From Rubripirellula tenax (GTDB lineage Bacteria; Planctomycetota; Planctomycetia; Pirellulales; Pirellulaceae): a DNA stretch of 64,000 bases. How positions within the stretch are numbered: the stretch's first letter is position 1; each line of letters starts with the position of its first letter. Below are positions 53,018 through 63,338 of the stretch, piece by piece. Both the position numbers and the translations under genes were made by a program. The stretch lies in NCBI RefSeq assembly GCF_007860125.1, contig NZ_SJPW01000002.1, forward strand, positions 1,093,768 through 1,157,767. The letters are read 5' to 3'. Below the pieces are notes generated by a model that saw nothing but the letters and a program-made list of their open reading frames with translations, had not been told where the DNA came from and did no database searches.

Positions 53018-56000
53018 TTAGTGGTTGAACAAAAACGCCGGGCTATTCAATAACGCCCAAGTCAAGTCCTCGGCGGCAGTCAAGCGAACGTTCTCGAGTT
53101 GCCGGGTACTTTGGTCCGCGTCTGCACGCAATTGCACCAACGCCGGCGAATCGGGTGTGGGCACCGACAATCGCGTCTGCTGCTGCTCCAGTGCAACGAC
53201 CTGTTCGTCGGCAGCAATCGGCTGCCTGGCAACCTGAAGTGCTTCCGTTGCTTTTTGGATCTCTGGATCCGTTTTCGAAACGTAGTCGGCGAGCAGGCTT
53301 TTCGATTCGTCGCTACGTTGGCCGGCGGGCGTGTCAAGGATGGCCGCCAACGACTCCGGTCGGCCCAATCCGATCTTGCCGGCATCCGTGGTCAGGCTGA
53401 TTCGAAATCGCCCGAGGCGGTGATCGACCGCATTGTGAAATTGGTGCAAGTCAAAATTCAGTACCGTACCAGCCTCATTCGCGATTGGTTCGGCGAACTG
53501 GAACGTCGCCCAGTGAACAATGCCCAACGCATTGGCCGCAGCCCACCCGCCTTGATCGTTCGTCTTAGCATCGAATGTTTGGTCGATTTTGAACCCAGAC
53601 TGCGAATAGTCGGCGGTCGCTCTCGCAATTTTCGCCGCCGTCAATTTGCCCGGTTGATCGATGGATCCCGATTTGACGACCACTTCCGTCAATACAAAAT
53701 TGCCGTTTCCTCCTAAACCCGGACCGCTCGACGGCAAACTGGGATCGGGGATCGCTTCGATGCGGAACCCAGTAATCCGCGGCAGTTTCGTTTGGAAGGT
53801 TAGCTTGTAAATGCCTTTTCCCTTTTTCCCACTCGCGATGATCGATCGGTCCGATAACGGAACAAGAACCGATTGATTGGTGGTGGACGCTGCGCTCAAT
53901 GCGATCGGGTGCCACTCGATTTCGCCACTTGAGTCTTTTGACCATTTCGCGATTCGCTGGTCGATGCCTGATTTTGCTTTCGCGACCATGGCTTCGGCCG
54001 CTTTCATCTTCTGAAGGCGTGCTTCTTCCAGTATCTGGTGTTCGGGTTGCATTTCGATTTTCCGCTGCTCGATTTTCGCGACCGTTGCCGCAAGGTTCGC
54101 CGCTCGCTCGATTTCCAACTTCTCGCGACGCTTTTTCCACTCTTGTTCCGATACGGCCAACCGATCGCCAAGTTTTTGATGATCGGACATGATCGTCGCT
54201 GTGGTTTCGATAAACGCTGCGAACTCGGCTTCGCTGGGCGTTCGTCCAAGCGTACGAATGAATAATTCTTCGACCAAGGCGTGATCGTCGGCGTGTTTGT
54301 CGACCAACTTCGCGAGATCATTCTTGGGATCCGCGATCGCAGCACCAATGGTCGGCCCACTGATCAGGGCCATCACCGGCCCCAATTGAAGGTCACTGGA
54401 CCGCTCGCATTCGCAGGCCGTTTCTCGCGTGGGTCGCCCCAAATTCTGCAAGAAACCGTCTTCCAGCTTGACGCCGGAATCGGTTAGCGCCGCTGCGCGA
54501 GTCCCCGGCGGGACGCCTGGGATATGAGAAACGGCACCGGTAATTGAGTGAACCGCATCGTAGATCACTTCCGCCGGCAACCGCCGTGGCAGAGCGTGCG
54601 AATAGTTCAGTTTGTCGTCTTGGTTCATCGCGTGAACTGCGACATCCAATTGGTACGTGCGGCTATTGCAAATCGTCCGCATCATGTGCGCGACATCGAA
54701 TCCCGATTCGATGAACGTTGTCGACAAGTGATCAAGAAGATCGGGATTGGTGGGTGGATTGCCCGCCCGAATATCATCGATCGGCTCGATCAGTCCCACA
54801 CCAAACAAGTAGCCCCACAACCGATTGACATAGCTACGAGCAAAGTACGGATTGTCGGCGTCTGTGATCCAACGAGCCAACTTTGTTCGTCGTGTTGCAT
54901 TGGGTTCGACTTCGTGAGGTACGTCGAAGGGAAACTTCGGCTCGACCGGTTGCCCCGTCCGCGGATGCATGACGTCACCAGTGACCTTGTCGACGACTTT
55001 TTCGAACAAAGGCGTCGCGCCTTCGACGGCGGTGCCACCAATTTTTCGATCTCCCGATGCCGGATCTTTCTCGAGCCCGACACGCGCAAAGTACGACGCC
55101 ATTTCATAGTACTGGTCCTGGGTCCAGCGTTCGAACGGGTGGTCGTGGCATTTATTGCAGTTGAAACGAATCCCCAGAAACAAATGCGTCGTGTTCTCCA
55201 TCGTGTCTTCGGGCACACGCAGTGTCTTGAAATACGAAGCCGGTGCATTGTCGTTGTTGGAACCGGTCGCGGTAAGCACTTCTTCAGCAAACCGATCATA
55301 CGGCTGATTGGCGGCGACACTGGCGCGGATCCATTCACGAAATTTGGTGCTGCCTTCGACGCCAAGAAACTTTCGATTGACCTGTAGCAGATCCGCCCAC
55401 TTGTTGGTCCAGAACTCGATGTATGCTTCACTGCCGATCAATTCATCGATCACTCGCGCACGTTTGATTCGGGTCGGCGAATCATCCGCCACGAAGCTGC
55501 GAAACTGATCACTCGTCGGTGGCAATCCGGTCAGGTCAAGGTACACGCGGCGAAGGAACGCAGGATCGTCGCAAAGATCGCTGGGCTCGACTTTCACACG
55601 ATGCCATTTCGCGGCAACCAACGCGTCGATCTGACTCCACGTTTCTGGCCGACGATCCTGATAGTCTTTTCGATCTCCCATCACCGTCAGTGTTGTGGCA
55701 GCGTACGCACCTTCGAACCTCGCCAGGATCGGTGCTTCACCGCGACGAACCGCAGTCAACAATCCTGTCCTGCTAGAAACAGCGACGTCGGTGTTTCCGC
55801 TCTCGATGAAGGCTTCCCGTGTCACATCACGTGATGTCCCGTCGCCGTAGTACGCAACGACGCGAACTTGTTGGCGAGCGGCCAGGCTCTGAACGATCGG
55901 ATTGGTCGGAAAGATTTCAACGTGCGATACTCGCGACGAATCCATATCCAACAGGCTGCCATCGGCAATCCAGCGACTCAAGATTGCATGGTTCGGATCG

Positions 56001-58138
56001 CCCGCTTCCATCAGCGTGCCGCCCTGGTGTGGCGTGGTGCCCAATGGCTTGCGAAGCATCAATGATTCTTGCGGAGCGGCGGCGTTGAGTCGACGTGCCG
56101 ACAAGTCATCGGTTAAAGCACGCAAATCGAAAATGGGATCGTATCCGCGAAGCGATAGCCGGAAACCATTCTTGCCCTTTTGAGCTCCATGGCATGTGCC
56201 GCTGTTACACCCCAATCGGCTAAGCACTGGTGACACATCGCGAATGTAGTCAACGGATCCATGATCAACATCGCCCGTACGGGAACCGCTTGCCGAGATC
56301 CGAATCGACTGAGCCTGTTTTCCGAAGCGAACGGATAGCCGGCCGGAACCATTTTGCGTGGGACGCACCAGCCCATCCGTGGCAAGCGTTGCCCACGGTG
56401 GCACATCGATTTCACAAGAACGTGTGATGTCGGCGGTTTGGCCGTCTTTTCCGATTGCTGTGACAATCAATTGCGCATACGCATAAGGCGACGCAAACTC
56501 GATTTGGTCGGGTGAAATTTGAATGGACTCGATGTCGTTCATCGGCGGCAGCGTTTCGGTGACGGCGTCGTCGTATCGTTGATTCGCTCGTTTGTTCCAC
56601 ACTTTCGCATCGAAGCCCTCCGCGTTGCCGGCCGTTTCGGGCGCGATATCGAACGGTGCAAACGTCGAGGCGATCTGACCATTCGCGTCGATCTTGCGCA
56701 CCCGCCCATCGTTGGCAGCCACCACCAGGCTTCGATCGGGCGCGAAAGCGATGGCATACACCGCGGCGTTGTCGATGGCGACACTCGCCAATTCCGTAAT
56801 CTCCCGAACACGACTTTCTTCGACCCGCTTCTTTTCGGCTCCGCTACGTTCGGCGACCCGTTTGCCGAGTATCTTTTTCAAATCGTCATCGACTTCGCCA
56901 TCAAAGTCATATTTCCAAACTCGCACTTCGCTGTGACCGTCAATCGTTGCGGCCGCGGCCAAGCGTGAACCGTCGTCGCTAATCGCGACGCTAAATATTC
57001 GTCCGGACATTTTGGGCAGCGTTCGGATTAAGTTGGCATCGTCGCCAATCTTGCGTGCCGTTTCACGGAAGACCCGATACACCTTCGCAACACCATCGGC
57101 ACCACCGATCAAGATTTCGTCTCGAGCCGGATGAACAGCCACGCTGGAAAGCCCACCCGAGAGAGCGCCGGGGGTAATCGAAGTGATGTTGTCGACAAAG
57201 CGTTCGGTTTCGACTTCGGTTAGCTTGCACGACATGTCTCGAGCGACGGAAATCAAGTGTTTGCCATCGCGGGTGAACCCGGCATCTTGAACCCAGTCTT
57301 CGTGGGCGCCTTGGAAGAGCACTTGAACACCGCTTTCCGCATCCACGGCGCGGACCGTGTTATCCGAAGCACCCAACGCGATCTTCGTTCCGTCGGGCGA
57401 CCAGCATGCGCCGCTAAGCGAATCGAAAGTCATCGGTTTGGACAACACCAACTGGTTCGATGCGACATCCCAAACTTGCAACTCACCTCGCGACGCCGGC
57501 GTTCCACCGACCGCAGCCAAACGTCGACCGTCGGGCGAGAAGCGAACGGTATTGATGCGCGGACTCATTCCGACCAGACGCGACAAGACTTTGCCGTCAG
57601 CGCCGTTGATCATCACAACTTCGTGGAATCCGGCGATCGCGATTCGCGTGCCATCGGGCGAAACATCGATCGACGGCATAGCCGGGGCGGCGGAGTAGGT
57701 TGGCGGGTGATCAGCGCTGAACCGCGGCCCTGCTTGAATGGGCGAATCGTCGACGGCACCTTCCGCGATCCACCGGCGGATCATTTCGATCTCGACATCC
57801 GCCAAGGGTTCAAACGGTTCGTCTGGCATCTCCGCATGACCGTCCACGGGTGTGATCTGGGACAACAGAAAGCTGTCCTCGGGCTTGCCCGGTACTACCG
57901 CGGCTTGCTCCGTTTCGCCGCCGATCGTCAGCGCATGAAAGTCGGTCATCGAGTACGAACCGAGCGGCTTGGCGTCCTGGTGGCAACCATAGCAAGCGCG
58001 ATTCAAAATCGGTTCGACATCGCGATGGAAGCTGACCGATTCCGTCGCAGATTCAACGGGAACGTCGTCGCCAGCGGATACGATCGATCCGGCGAAACAA
58101 ACCAGGAACGTCAAGCAGCGTTGAGCAGTCGCGCGCAT
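53018..58138 (-). CDS. PSCyt1-WD40-DUF1549-DUF1553 fusion protein
   Basis: A 1706-residue exported protein (signal [14 protein letters not shown]). Residues 35-130 are a planctomycete cytochrome c-like domain with heme motif CYGCH (49-53). A WD40-like propeller follows at about 150-500 ([31 protein letters not shown]). From about 635 comes the PSCyt2/DUF1549 part with [16 protein letters not shown] and then [11 protein letters not shown], a further CxxCH. DUF1553 starts near 980 ([33 protein letters not shown]). A Gln/Lys/Glu-rich coiled-coil and the C-terminal domain complete it. Three potential heme sites suggest electron transfer, but this is an inference. ATG 58138; it is upstream of the DUF1501 gene in one operon. 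Confidence 0.9.
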   Translation of the reverse strand: MRATAQRCLTFLVCFAGSIVSAGDDVPVESATESVSFHRDVEPILNRACYGCHQDAKPLGSYSMTDFHALTIGGETEQAAVVPGKPEDSFLLSQITPVDGHAEMPDEPFEPLADVEIEMIRRWIAEGAVDDSPIQAGPRFSADHPPTYSAAPAMPSIDVSPDGTRIAIAGFHEVVMINGADGKVLSRLVGMSPRINTVRFSPDGRRLAAVGGTPASRGELQVWDVASNQLVLSKPMTFDSLSGACWSPDGTKIALGASDNTVRAVDAESGVQVLFQGAHEDWVQDAGFTRDGKHLISVARDMSCKLTEVETERFVDNITSITPGALSGGLSSVAVHPARDEILIGGADGVAKVYRVFRETARKIGDDANLIRTLPKMSGRIFSVAISDDGSRLAAAATIDGHSEVRVWKYDFDGEVDDDLKKILGKRVAERSGAEKKRVEESRVREITELASVAIDNAAVYAIAFAPDRSLVVAANDGRVRKIDANGQIASTFAPFDIAPETAGNAEGFDAKVWNKRANQRYDDAVTETLPPMNDIESIQISPDQIEFASPYAYAQLIVTAIGKDGQTADITRSCEIDVPPWATLATDGLVRPTQNGSGRLSVRFGKQAQSIRISASGSRTGDVDHGSVDYIRDVSPVLSRLGCNSGTCHGAQKGKNGFRLSLRGYDPIFDLRALTDDLSARRLNAAAPQESLMLRKPLGTTPHQGGTLMEAGDPNHAILSRWIADGSLLDMDSSRVSHVEIFPTNPIVQSLAARQQVRVVAYYGDGTSRDVTREAFIESGNTDVAVSSRTGLLTAVRRGEAPILARFEGAYAATTLTVMGDRKDYQDRRPETWSQIDALVAAKWHRVKVEPSDLCDDPAFLRRVYLDLTGLPPTSDQFRSFVADDSPTRIKRARVIDELIGSEAYIEFWTNKWADLLQVNRKFLGVEGSTKFREWIRASVAANQPYDRFAEEVLTATGSNNDNAPASYFKTLRVPEDTMENTTHLFLGIRFNCNKCHDHPFERWTQDQYYEMASYFARVGLEKDPASGDRKIGGTAVEGATPLFEKVVDKVTGDVMHPRTGQPVEPKFPFDVPHEVEPNATRRTKLARWITDADNPYFARSYVNRLWGYLFGVGLIEPIDDIRAGNPPTNPDLLDHLSTTFIESGFDVAHMMRTICNSRTYQLDVAVHAMNQDDKLNYSHALPRRLPAEVIYDAVHSITGAVSHIPGVPPGTRAAALTDSGVKLEDGFLQNLGRPTRETACECERSSDLQLGPVMALISGPTIGAAIADPKNDLAKLVDKHADDHALVEELFIRTLGRTPSEAEFAAFIETTATIMSDHQKLGDRLAVSEQEWKKRREKLEIERAANLAATVAKIEQRKIEMQPEHQILEEARLQKMKAAEAMVAKAKSGIDQRIAKWSKDSSGEIEWHPIALSAASTTNQSVLVPLSDRSIIASGKKGKGIYKLTFQTKLPRITGFRIEAIPDPSLPSSGPGLGGNGNFVLTEVVVKSGSIDQPGKLTAAKIARATADYSQSGFKIDQTFDAKTNDQGGWAAANALGIVHWATFQFAEPIANEAGTVLNFDLHQFHNAVDHRLGRFRISLTTDAGKIGLGRPESLAAILDTPAGQRSDESKSLLADYVSKTDPEIQKATEALQVARQPIAADEQVVALEQQQTRLSVPTPDSPALVQLRADADQSTRQLENVRLTAAEDLTWALLNSPAFLFNH

Positions 58139-58556
58139 TTACAATGTCTCGTGAAGGCCTAGCACCTTCCGAAGGATCGATTGCGTGAATGTGGCGGGAG
58201 TAACTTCGCGTTGTATCGTGACCGGACGCGTGACGACCGGTTCCAGCGAAGTTTCCCCTGGACGCAAATGGTGCTTCGGAAGGAAACGATTCGTCGGTAA
58301 CAACGCCGGTCCAACAGTGATCCAGGTGGATCAACGTCGGTAGCCCAAGCGAGGGCAGGCGGGAAGTGAGAACGGCCAATGACGGCATTTCTCACCTTGA
58401 CAAAGTTTAATGCGGCACTACCCATCCGTCAATCATCGCGACTCCAGACGGACCGAAATGGTAGGATGAGGCTTCAGCCTTTCTCGTTGACCACAATCGC
58501 GGGCAGACAATGACAACGATCGGGGGCCAAGGCAGGAAACAGGAAAACGGTACGTG
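58139..58556. other. Divergent promoter region
   Basis: The 418 bases between the starts of the PSCyt giant (minus) and the prepilin peptidase (plus) must hold both promoters. Short GGCTTC/GAAGCC-like half palindromes occur near 58470-58490, similar to half of the repeat at 3089-3148. No gene, operator or strong promoter consensus was recognised. Confidence 0.5.
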
Positions 58557-59813
58557 ATGGAACTTCGGATAATTTTTTTGATGTGCGTTGGGGCGATCGC
58601 CGGAGCGCTCGCTAACCATATCATCTACACTTTCGCGTATTTCGGAGCCCGCCCGATTTCCCCCTGGGTGGCGGCCGACGAAAAAGCACCGCCGCGAAAA
58701 TGGCTTGATCGAGTCCCGATCGTGGGCTGGCTTGGCCTGCGCCGCGAAGCGGTCGTTCATGGCCGCGGTTTCTGGGTGCGTCCCATGTTGATCGAGATCG
58801 CGATGGCGATTTCGATTCCGATGCTTTTCTGGTTCGAAACTCAGGCAGGCGGCCTGCTGCCGATCGAAGCACGGTTTCCACAATCCATCACCAATTTCGA
58901 ACCTTGGGCGATGTGGATTTTTTCTGCCCATGCGATCCTGTTGACGCTGATGGTGGCCGCAACCTTCATTGACTTCGACGAACGAACGATCCCCGACATT
59001 ATCACCATTCCGGGAACGCTGATCGGCTTGGTGTTTGGCGCGATTTCGATCGAGATTTTTTTACCGACCGCATTGCCGGTGGGCGGTAATGCTCAATCTC
59101 TGCTACCAACGACTTTTGATTCGCCCTGGTACGCAGCGGGTCCATGGATGGGAATGACGGGCCTGCGCGTCGGAATCGCAATTTGGACCGTGTGGTGCTT
59201 CGCCCTGGCCGACCGACGCTGGCACGGTCCGTTGTTGCGCCGGCGTGGATTCGCGCGCGCCGTCAATCACTTCTTGGCCGGCCTGGTGCGTTACGGATTC
59301 TGGAAGGTTCTGCTAGCGATGTGGATCGTCGGCCTGATTGCGATCGTATCGGTTTGGAACTCGGGCGGGAATTCATGGCTAGGACTGTTTTCATCGCTGG
59401 TCGGCCTCGCTGTCGGCGGCGGCGTCGTTTGGGCGATTCGTATCGTCGCGTCATCGGCGATGAATGTCGAAGCGATGGGGTTCGGTGACGTGACTTTAAT
59501 GGCAATGGTCGGCGCGTTCATCGGATGGCAGGGAGCGATATCGGCATTCTTCCTCGCTCCTTTTGCCGCCATCTTCATCGTCATCATCCAGTACATCATC
59601 ACCCGCGACCCGCAAGTTCCATTTGGACCCTACCTGTGCGCGGGAACCGCACTGACCGTCTTGAATTGGGACCGCGTTTACAACAGTTGGTTGGCCACCA
59701 ACTTGCAGATGATCGGCCCCATGCTGTTATGGATTTGCATCGCCATGCTAGGATTGATGGGAGTGATGCTTTTCGTTTGGCGTCACATCAAGATGAGATT
59801 ATTTGCCGACTGA
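58557..59813 (+). CDS. Prepilin peptidase (A24 type)
   Basis: A 418-residue inner-membrane aspartic protease. It has about nine helices. The two catalytic Asp residues are those in VAATFIDFDERTIPDI and in MGFGDVTLMAMVGAFIG (GxGD). The N-terminal loop (RKWLDRVPIVGWLGLRREAV) corresponds to the methyltransferase part of PilD, but the four Cys of the zinc motif are absent. It processes type IV pilin-like or type II secretion pseudopilin leaders, whose genes are not in the window. ATG 58557 follows a GTG at 58554. Standalone. Confidence 0.9.
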   Translation: MELRIIFLMCVGAIAGALANHIIYTFAYFGARPISPWVAADEKAPPRKWLDRVPIVGWLGLRREAVVHGRGFWVRPMLIEIAMAISIPMLFWFETQAGGLLPIEARFPQSITNFEPWAMWIFSAHAILLTLMVAATFIDFDERTIPDIITIPGTLIGLVFGAISIEIFLPTALPVGGNAQSLLPTTFDSPWYAAGPWMGMTGLRVGIAIWTVWCFALADRRWHGPLLRRRGFARAVNHFLAGLVRYGFWKVLLAMWIVGLIAIVSVWNSGGNSWLGLFSSLVGLAVGGGVVWAIRIVASSAMNVEAMGFGDVTLMAMVGAFIGWQGAISAFFLAPFAAIFIVIIQYIITRDPQVPFGPYLCAGTALTVLNWDRVYNSWLATNLQMIGPMLLWICIAMLGLMGVMLFVWRHIKMRLFAD

Positions 59814-59944
59814 TAGCGACAGTTTGCAGATTTGCAACTCGCTCGCCATCGCGTGTTCGTTCTTCGCTGTATTTATCTATTTTGCCGTCGCTAGCATGCT
59901 GCGGAACTCATTGATCGATCAATTCCATTCACCCTTCAATCGTC

Positions 59945-60979
59945 ATGCCTCATCTCGCACCTGCAGTTCTTGTCACTGGCGCAGCCGGCTTTATCGGATC
60001 CCATCTTGTCCGGGCTATCCTGGATGACGAACGATACCAAGACTTTCAGATTATCGCATTTGATGACTTGTCGGGTGGGTTCAAGGAGAATATTCCAAGT
60101 CATGAACGGGTGGTTTTCGTCCAAGGTGACATCTCCAACGCCAATGATGTTGCCGAGTTGTATTCAAAGTGGCCGGTTCGTTATGTGTTTCATTTAGCGG
60201 CCTACGCGGCCGAGGGGCTGAGTCATTTTATTCGTCGATTCAACTACCAAAATAATCTGATTGGCAGTGTGAATTTGATCAACGAATCGGTAAAGGCCGG
60301 CGTTCAATATTTCGTATTCACTAGCTCGATTGCTGTGTATGGCAAAGGGCAGGTTCCGATGACAGAGGCAACCGTTCCGCATCCCGAAGACCCCTATGGC
60401 ATTGGAAAGCTTGCCGTAGAGCTAGACCTAAAGTCAGCGGCGGACATGTTTGGGCTTAAGTCGACAGTGTTTCGTCCTCACAATGTGTACGGAGAATATC
60501 AGAATATCGGCGATCGATACCGTAACGTCGTGGGGATTTTCATGAACCGAATGATGCAGGGTTTGCCGTTGCCCATTTTTGGCGATGGTTCGCAACAGCG
60601 TGCCTTTACCTACGTTGCCGACATCATCCGCCCCATGTTGTCAGCTCCATTTGTTCAAGAAGCCGAGGGAGAGGCGTTCAACATTGGCGCTAGCGTACCG
60701 GTCAGCGTCCGTGAGCTAGTGGATGTAGTCGCAAGCGAGTTTGGTGGGAAACCAGAAATTCAATTCTTGGCTGCACGCAACGAAGTCCACCTTGCTTGGT
60801 CCGACCACAGTAAGGCTGATCGTGTTTTTGGTGCGTCAACCGAAACACCGCTTGCTGTTGGAATTCGACAAATGGCACGGTGGGCAAAACAAGTGGGCTA
60901 TCGGAAGAGTGCTGCTTTCGAAAACATCGAAATCGAACAAGGTTTGCCGCTCAGTTGGCGGTCGCCCAACAACGACTGA
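59945..60979 (+). CDS. NAD-dependent epimerase/dehydratase
   Basis: A 344-residue extended SDR of the UDP-glucose 4-epimerase type. VLVTGAAGFIGSHLVRAIL is the NAD-binding start, FTSSIAVYGKG the Ser/Thr site, and YGIGK holds the catalytic Tyr-Lys pair. The FRPHNVYGEYQNIGDRYRN and FGDGSQQRAFTYVADI parts are the sugar-nucleotide side. It probably makes a UDP-hexose for surface polysaccharide. First gene of a sugar cluster, convergent with the glycosyltransferase gene. Confidence 0.92.
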   Translation: MPHLAPAVLVTGAAGFIGSHLVRAILDDERYQDFQIIAFDDLSGGFKENIPSHERVVFVQGDISNANDVAELYSKWPVRYVFHLAAYAAEGLSHFIRRFNYQNNLIGSVNLINESVKAGVQYFVFTSSIAVYGKGQVPMTEATVPHPEDPYGIGKLAVELDLKSAADMFGLKSTVFRPHNVYGEYQNIGDRYRNVVGIFMNRMMQGLPLPIFGDGSQQRAFTYVADIIRPMLSAPFVQEAEGEAFNIGASVPVSVRELVDVVASEFGGKPEIQFLAARNEVHLAWSDHSKADRVFGASTETPLAVGIRQMARWAKQVGYRKSAAFENIEIEQGLPLSWRSPNND

Positions 60980-60992
60980 ATCACACAAGATT

Positions 60993-62036
60993 TCAATGAG
61001 TTTCAACCAGTTCGATGAGACGATCTCTCAGGACCGGGTAGTTAGCGCCAATCGAGTACTTCGCCTGAACGGTTTGTCGCCCGCGCAGACCCATCTCATT
61101 TCTCATCGATTGGTTAGACAGCAGCTTGGTGAGTGCTGCTTCCCATTCATCGGTGGTTTCCGCCGTCAATCCGTTTTGTTGACTTTCCATGATTTCGGAA
61201 TTAACTCCGACGGGCGCAGCAATCGCAGGCACTCCAACCGCCAGGTACTGTATCAATTTCAATCCACACTTATAGATATCCCATTCCTGGTTTGCGAACA
61301 GAGGCATCAGCCCAATATCCATTTGTTGAAGCTGTTGCACTTCGCCAGCCGGGTCCCAACGCTGGTGAACAAGATTGACGCCGGCAAGATTGGTTTCCGC
61401 TAGCGGCGAAATGTCCGGAACAACAACTCTCAATTCATAAGGGATTTTTGCCGCGACCGCTCGCAGTGCATTCGCGGGGACTTCCAAGTATTTCAAGTTT
61501 CCCGTAGTGCCCATCCATCCCACCACAGGCAGGTCACTTACGGGTTTAGGGCGACGCTGGCGGTAGTCTTCCATATCGACGCAGGTTGGGATGTGAAGCA
61601 ATTGGCTATTGAGCGGATGAACCCTTTCCATCAAGAAACGATTCCCACAAACGACAAGATCAGCCATCTTCATCAGGTGGTCAAACTTTTCGGGATAGCG
61701 CAGAAACACGGCGTCGTCGATGTCGATGACCATCTTTCCACAGGCCTCACGAAAACGCTCTTCCATCTCAGTCGATTCGTTGTCAAAAATCTCGCGATCG
61801 ATAAATACCAAGTCAAAAGTAGATAACTTTGCACGCATCCAGTGCCACCAGCGCATGCTTCGTTTGAGCAACTGACTTGGACGAAAACCCATCCACGGAA
61901 AATAGTCATACTTTTGCGGGAAGCTATCGGCGCAATAGCAACGATGCCCTTCGGACCGGAAATGACGTAGGTACGGATGAATGCGGAATCTTGCCGAGGG
62001 AACCTTTGCGCCGGACGATAGAAACAAAACATTCAC
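60993..62036 (-). CDS. Glycosyltransferase (GT4-like)
   Basis: A 347-residue cytosolic enzyme with a GT-B fold. NVLFLSSGAKVPSARFRIHP is the N-terminal strand and loop; the linker CGKMVIDIDDAVFLRYPEKFD and the C-terminal EKLLSNQS-like helix are as in GT4. The conserved nucleotide-binding part is QMDIGLMPLFANQEWDIYKC and LIQYLAVGVPAIAAPVGVNSE, with the E-x7-E-like motif lost partially. It transfers a sugar during capsule or lipopolysaccharide synthesis. The start overlaps the stop of the methyltransferase gene by four bases, so they are coupled. Confidence 0.88.
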   Translation of the reverse strand: MNVLFLSSGAKVPSARFRIHPYLRHFRSEGHRCYCADSFPQKYDYFPWMGFRPSQLLKRSMRWWHWMRAKLSTFDLVFIDREIFDNESTEMEERFREACGKMVIDIDDAVFLRYPEKFDHLMKMADLVVCGNRFLMERVHPLNSQLLHIPTCVDMEDYRQRRPKPVSDLPVVGWMGTTGNLKYLEVPANALRAVAAKIPYELRVVVPDISPLAETNLAGVNLVHQRWDPAGEVQQLQQMDIGLMPLFANQEWDIYKCGLKLIQYLAVGVPAIAAPVGVNSEIMESQQNGLTAETTDEWEAALTKLLSNQSMRNEMGLRGRQTVQAKYSIGANYPVLRDRLIELVETH

Positions 62037-63082
62037 TTCGGCAGATCTCCGGCGGTCGTTTGATCACATGATGTATGGGCGATAATTGTCAATCGCCCCG
62101 CCTGCCCAAAAAGGGCCAACGCCTGAGCGATGGGGGCGAGTAAGAGCTGGACAGGAAGTCTCGGCGAATCGGGATAACGCATGATTCGTTGACCCAATCG
62201 AGCCGTTGATTGAAAACGCTTCAGAAAAATCCCAATGCTGCCAATGATATTGAGTACGTTTCGTTGATGCACTACTTGGACATCGGGGTATCCGGTGTCT
62301 TGGAGTAGCTTCTGCAGTCGCTTCGGATCAAAGTGATGAAGATGTCGAGGCGATTCCCAAACGTACCAGTACTTCCGAAACACTTTCGGTTCCCAGCAAC
62401 CCGCATTGGGAACACTGAGTAGGAGTTGACCGCCAGGGCGAAGTAGACGGGCAAACAACTGCAAGGTGTCAACCGGATCGATGGTGTGTTCCAGCACCAT
62501 CCAGGCACAGATGGCATCGAACGACCGAGGCGACAATTGGACGTCATCAAGCACACCGGTATGCACTGCGTACCCGCTTTCACGTGCCTTTTGCGATGCA
62601 ACCAAACTGGGTTCGATACCGACTCCTTGCCAACCGGCGTCGGCAAGCCTGCCGAGGTAGGCTCCGGTCGAGCATCCCAGTTCTAAAACTCTAGGTGGGC
62701 CTTGGTCAAACTTTTCCGGCCAACTTGGAAGCGGCTGGCCGCGATCGTCCATCAGCCAATAGAAGAAGGCTCGCAAACCGGGAATTCGCTTCAACGGCAA
62801 ATGCCGAAGATACCAGGGAGACGAGGGCGTGCTGTCGAGTTCGCGTTCGTGGGGAGCCGGAGTTTGGTGTGGTCCGTACTCCGAGGGATAGCAGCGATGA
62901 AGCGTGGCCGCCGTTGGCCGTGGATTCAGATAAAGATGGCTGCAATCGCGGCAGCGACAGACAACATACACGCCTGGAATTCGAAAAAGGTTGTCGACGG
63001 TATCAAGGACTTTGTGAAAATCCTGACTACCACAGATGGGACAGTTGACGAGCTCGAGTTCAGGTGGCTGCAGTGATGTCAT
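62033..63082 (-). CDS. SAM-dependent methyltransferase with a zinc-ribbon start
   Basis: A 349-residue protein. CPICGSQDFHKVLD and CRCRDCSHLYLNPRP form an N-terminal zinc ribbon typical of class I methyltransferases in sugar clusters. The Rossmann part starts at VLELGCSTGAYLGRLADAGW with GxGxG-like GCSTG, then GIEPS, FDAICAWMVLEH and LLRPGGQLLLSVPN. It likely methylates a sugar, lipid or protein at the surface. ATG 63082 is used; a TTG at 63127 is in frame. Upstream in an operon with the glycosyltransferase. Confidence 0.9.
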   Translation of the reverse strand: MTSLQPPELELVNCPICGSQDFHKVLDTVDNLFRIPGVYVVCRCRDCSHLYLNPRPTAATLHRCYPSEYGPHQTPAPHERELDSTPSSPWYLRHLPLKRIPGLRAFFYWLMDDRGQPLPSWPEKFDQGPPRVLELGCSTGAYLGRLADAGWQGVGIEPSLVASQKARESGYAVHTGVLDDVQLSPRSFDAICAWMVLEHTIDPVDTLQLFARLLRPGGQLLLSVPNAGCWEPKVFRKYWYVWESPRHLHHFDPKRLQKLLQDTGYPDVQVVHQRNVLNIIGSIGIFLKRFQSTARLGQRIMRYPDSPRLPVQLLLAPIAQALALFGQAGRLTIIAHTSCDQTTAGDLPK

Positions 63083-63338
63083 CGACTCGATCGAAAAGAA
63101 TTGGCTGAACAGTTTGTCAAGCGTCAATAATTGACGGTTGATCTTACTTCGCTGAGGATGTAAGTCGAACGGACGAGTGCTGACACGCCGCTGTCCTAGT
63201 AGGGTGAAGCCTATCGTCGATTGTTTGGGCGATAGTCGCGAGCAAACCGCCCGTTATGATCGTAACAGATTGCCACAGTGTCCAGTTTCCAACGTCGTTG
63301 CTTTAAAATCCTCTCTTTTTGCTTTGCCCAAGACCAAC

